Positions 12,452 to 12,818 of a stretch of 12,818 bases of DNA are shown piece after piece. Origin of the DNA: Verrucomicrobiota bacterium (lineage in GTDB: Bacteria; Verrucomicrobiota; Verrucomicrobiia; Limisphaerales; AV2). Every line of letters starts with the position of its first letter. Position 1 is the stretch's first letter. Location: positions 1 to 12,818 of the forward strand of contig QHPA01000009.1 of NCBI GenBank assembly GCA_003218935.1. Direction: 5' to 3'. The notes below the pieces were generated by a model. That model was given only the letters and a program-made list of their open reading frames with translations. It was not told the origin of the DNA and searched no databases. A program made the translations under genes and the position numbers.

Positions 12452-12818
12452 ATGAAATCCACAACTAACAAACCGCCACCACAACCCAAGATGTACGAAA
12501 CAGAGAATGACATATCTCAAAATCGTCGAGTTGAAATTAGCGCCTTGTTGAACCAACGCCTGGCGGACGCGGTGGATCTTCAGACTCAGATGAAGCAGGC
12601 CCACTGGAATGTCAAGGGTCCGCATTTCATTGGACTGCATGAACTATTCGACAAGATTGACGAGGCTGTGGAAGCTTATGTTGATTTGATCGCCGAACGG
12701 ATTGTGCAACTGGGCGGCATCGCCGAAGGCACAGCGCGCGTAGCAGCAGGACGGTCGCGCCTTGAAGAATACCCGCTGACCATTGCCGATGGCAGCGCTC
12801 ATGTTGAGGCGGTTTCCA
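12452..12818 (+). CDS. dps: Dps-like DNA-protecting ferritin (5' part, runs off the right edge)
   Basis: 122 codons are visible from ATG 12452. After a ~25-residue polar N-terminal tail the Dps fold begins. The ferroxidase ligands fall at His51 (QAHWNVKGP), His63 and Asp67 (LHELFD), and Asp78 and Glu82 (VDLIAERI), the same numbering I recall for the E. coli Dps centre. Dps forms a 12-subunit shell that oxidises Fe(II) with peroxide, stores iron and can coat DNA during starvation or oxidative stress. The gene lies 29 bp after the second DUF2934 gene and may share its transcript, fitting a stress-related group. The missing C-terminal part (about 40-60 residues) lies beyond the window. Confidence 0.92.
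   Translation, partial: MKSTTNKPPPQPKMYETENDISQNRRVEISALLNQRLADAVDLQTQMKQAHWNVKGPHFIGLHELFDKIDEAVEAYVDLIAERIVQLGGIAEGTARVAAGRSRLEEYPLTIADGSAHVEAVS

Noticed and set aside
1..12818. CRISPR array, tRNA/rRNA genes, insertion sequence or integrase
   Set aside because: I looked for regular direct repeats, tRNA cloverleaf signatures and transposase motifs on both strands by eye and saw none; small elements could still be missed.

Overview
The window reads as a chromosomal accessory region from a Gram-negative bacterium. Every supported gene is on the + strand. Likely affiliation is Verrucomicrobiota (Pedosphaera/Limisphaerales-like) or a neighbouring soil lineage such as Acidobacteriota. This is inferred from the gene repertoire (DUF2934 proteins, alginate-export-type porin, YtcJ-like amidohydrolase, membrane-anchored ABM proteins), moderate-to-high GC and AAAGGA-type ribosome binding sites. 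No rRNA, tRNA, CRISPR array, transposase or integrase was seen.

Region 1 (1-4857) is a molybdenum hydroxylase locus. It holds the C-terminus of the FAD subunit (1-156), then the molybdopterin-binding large subunit. The large subunit is broken into three reading frames (153-2208), and conserved sequence is missing at both breaks. Next come a membrane-anchored antibiotic-biosynthesis-monooxygenase (ABM) protein (2311-2832), a 278-bp scar-like interval with a 33-codon ORF and the first ~23 residues of an FAD-dependent oxidoreductase, and an intact overlapping pair: XdhC (3111-4235) and a MocA-type nucleotidyltransferase (4219-4857). The two maturation genes look functional although the adjacent enzyme looks dead.

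Region 2 (4858-5247) is a 390-bp gap without a convincing gene. It contains a small TTCGCGATT repeat and a short ORF whose stop overlaps the next start codon.

Region 3 (5248-11505) is a run of probable catabolic and envelope genes. In order: a crotonase-fold protein carrying the residue set of 6-oxocamphor hydrolase, a YcaC-like cysteine hydrolase, a secreted stand-alone peptidase-M17 N-terminal domain, an outer-membrane alginate-export-family beta-barrel, a second ABM paralogue, and a YtcJ-like metal-dependent amidohydrolase with a His/Cys-rich tail. Spacings of 3, 4 and 18 bp across the last four suggest one transcript. My inference is uptake through the porin followed by oxidative and hydrolytic breakdown of a small cyclic or amide-type compound. 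The substrate is unknown.

Region 4 (11506-12818) is a small stress/redox-type group: a DUF2934 protein, a DoxX-family membrane protein with a frame break, a second DUF2934 protein, and the start of a Dps ferritin-like protein that runs off the right edge.

The main oddities are the repeated gene damage (large subunit twice, FAD oxidoreductase, doxX), the orphaned molybdenum-cofactor maturation pair, and the uncharacterised multi-enzyme cluster of Region 3.
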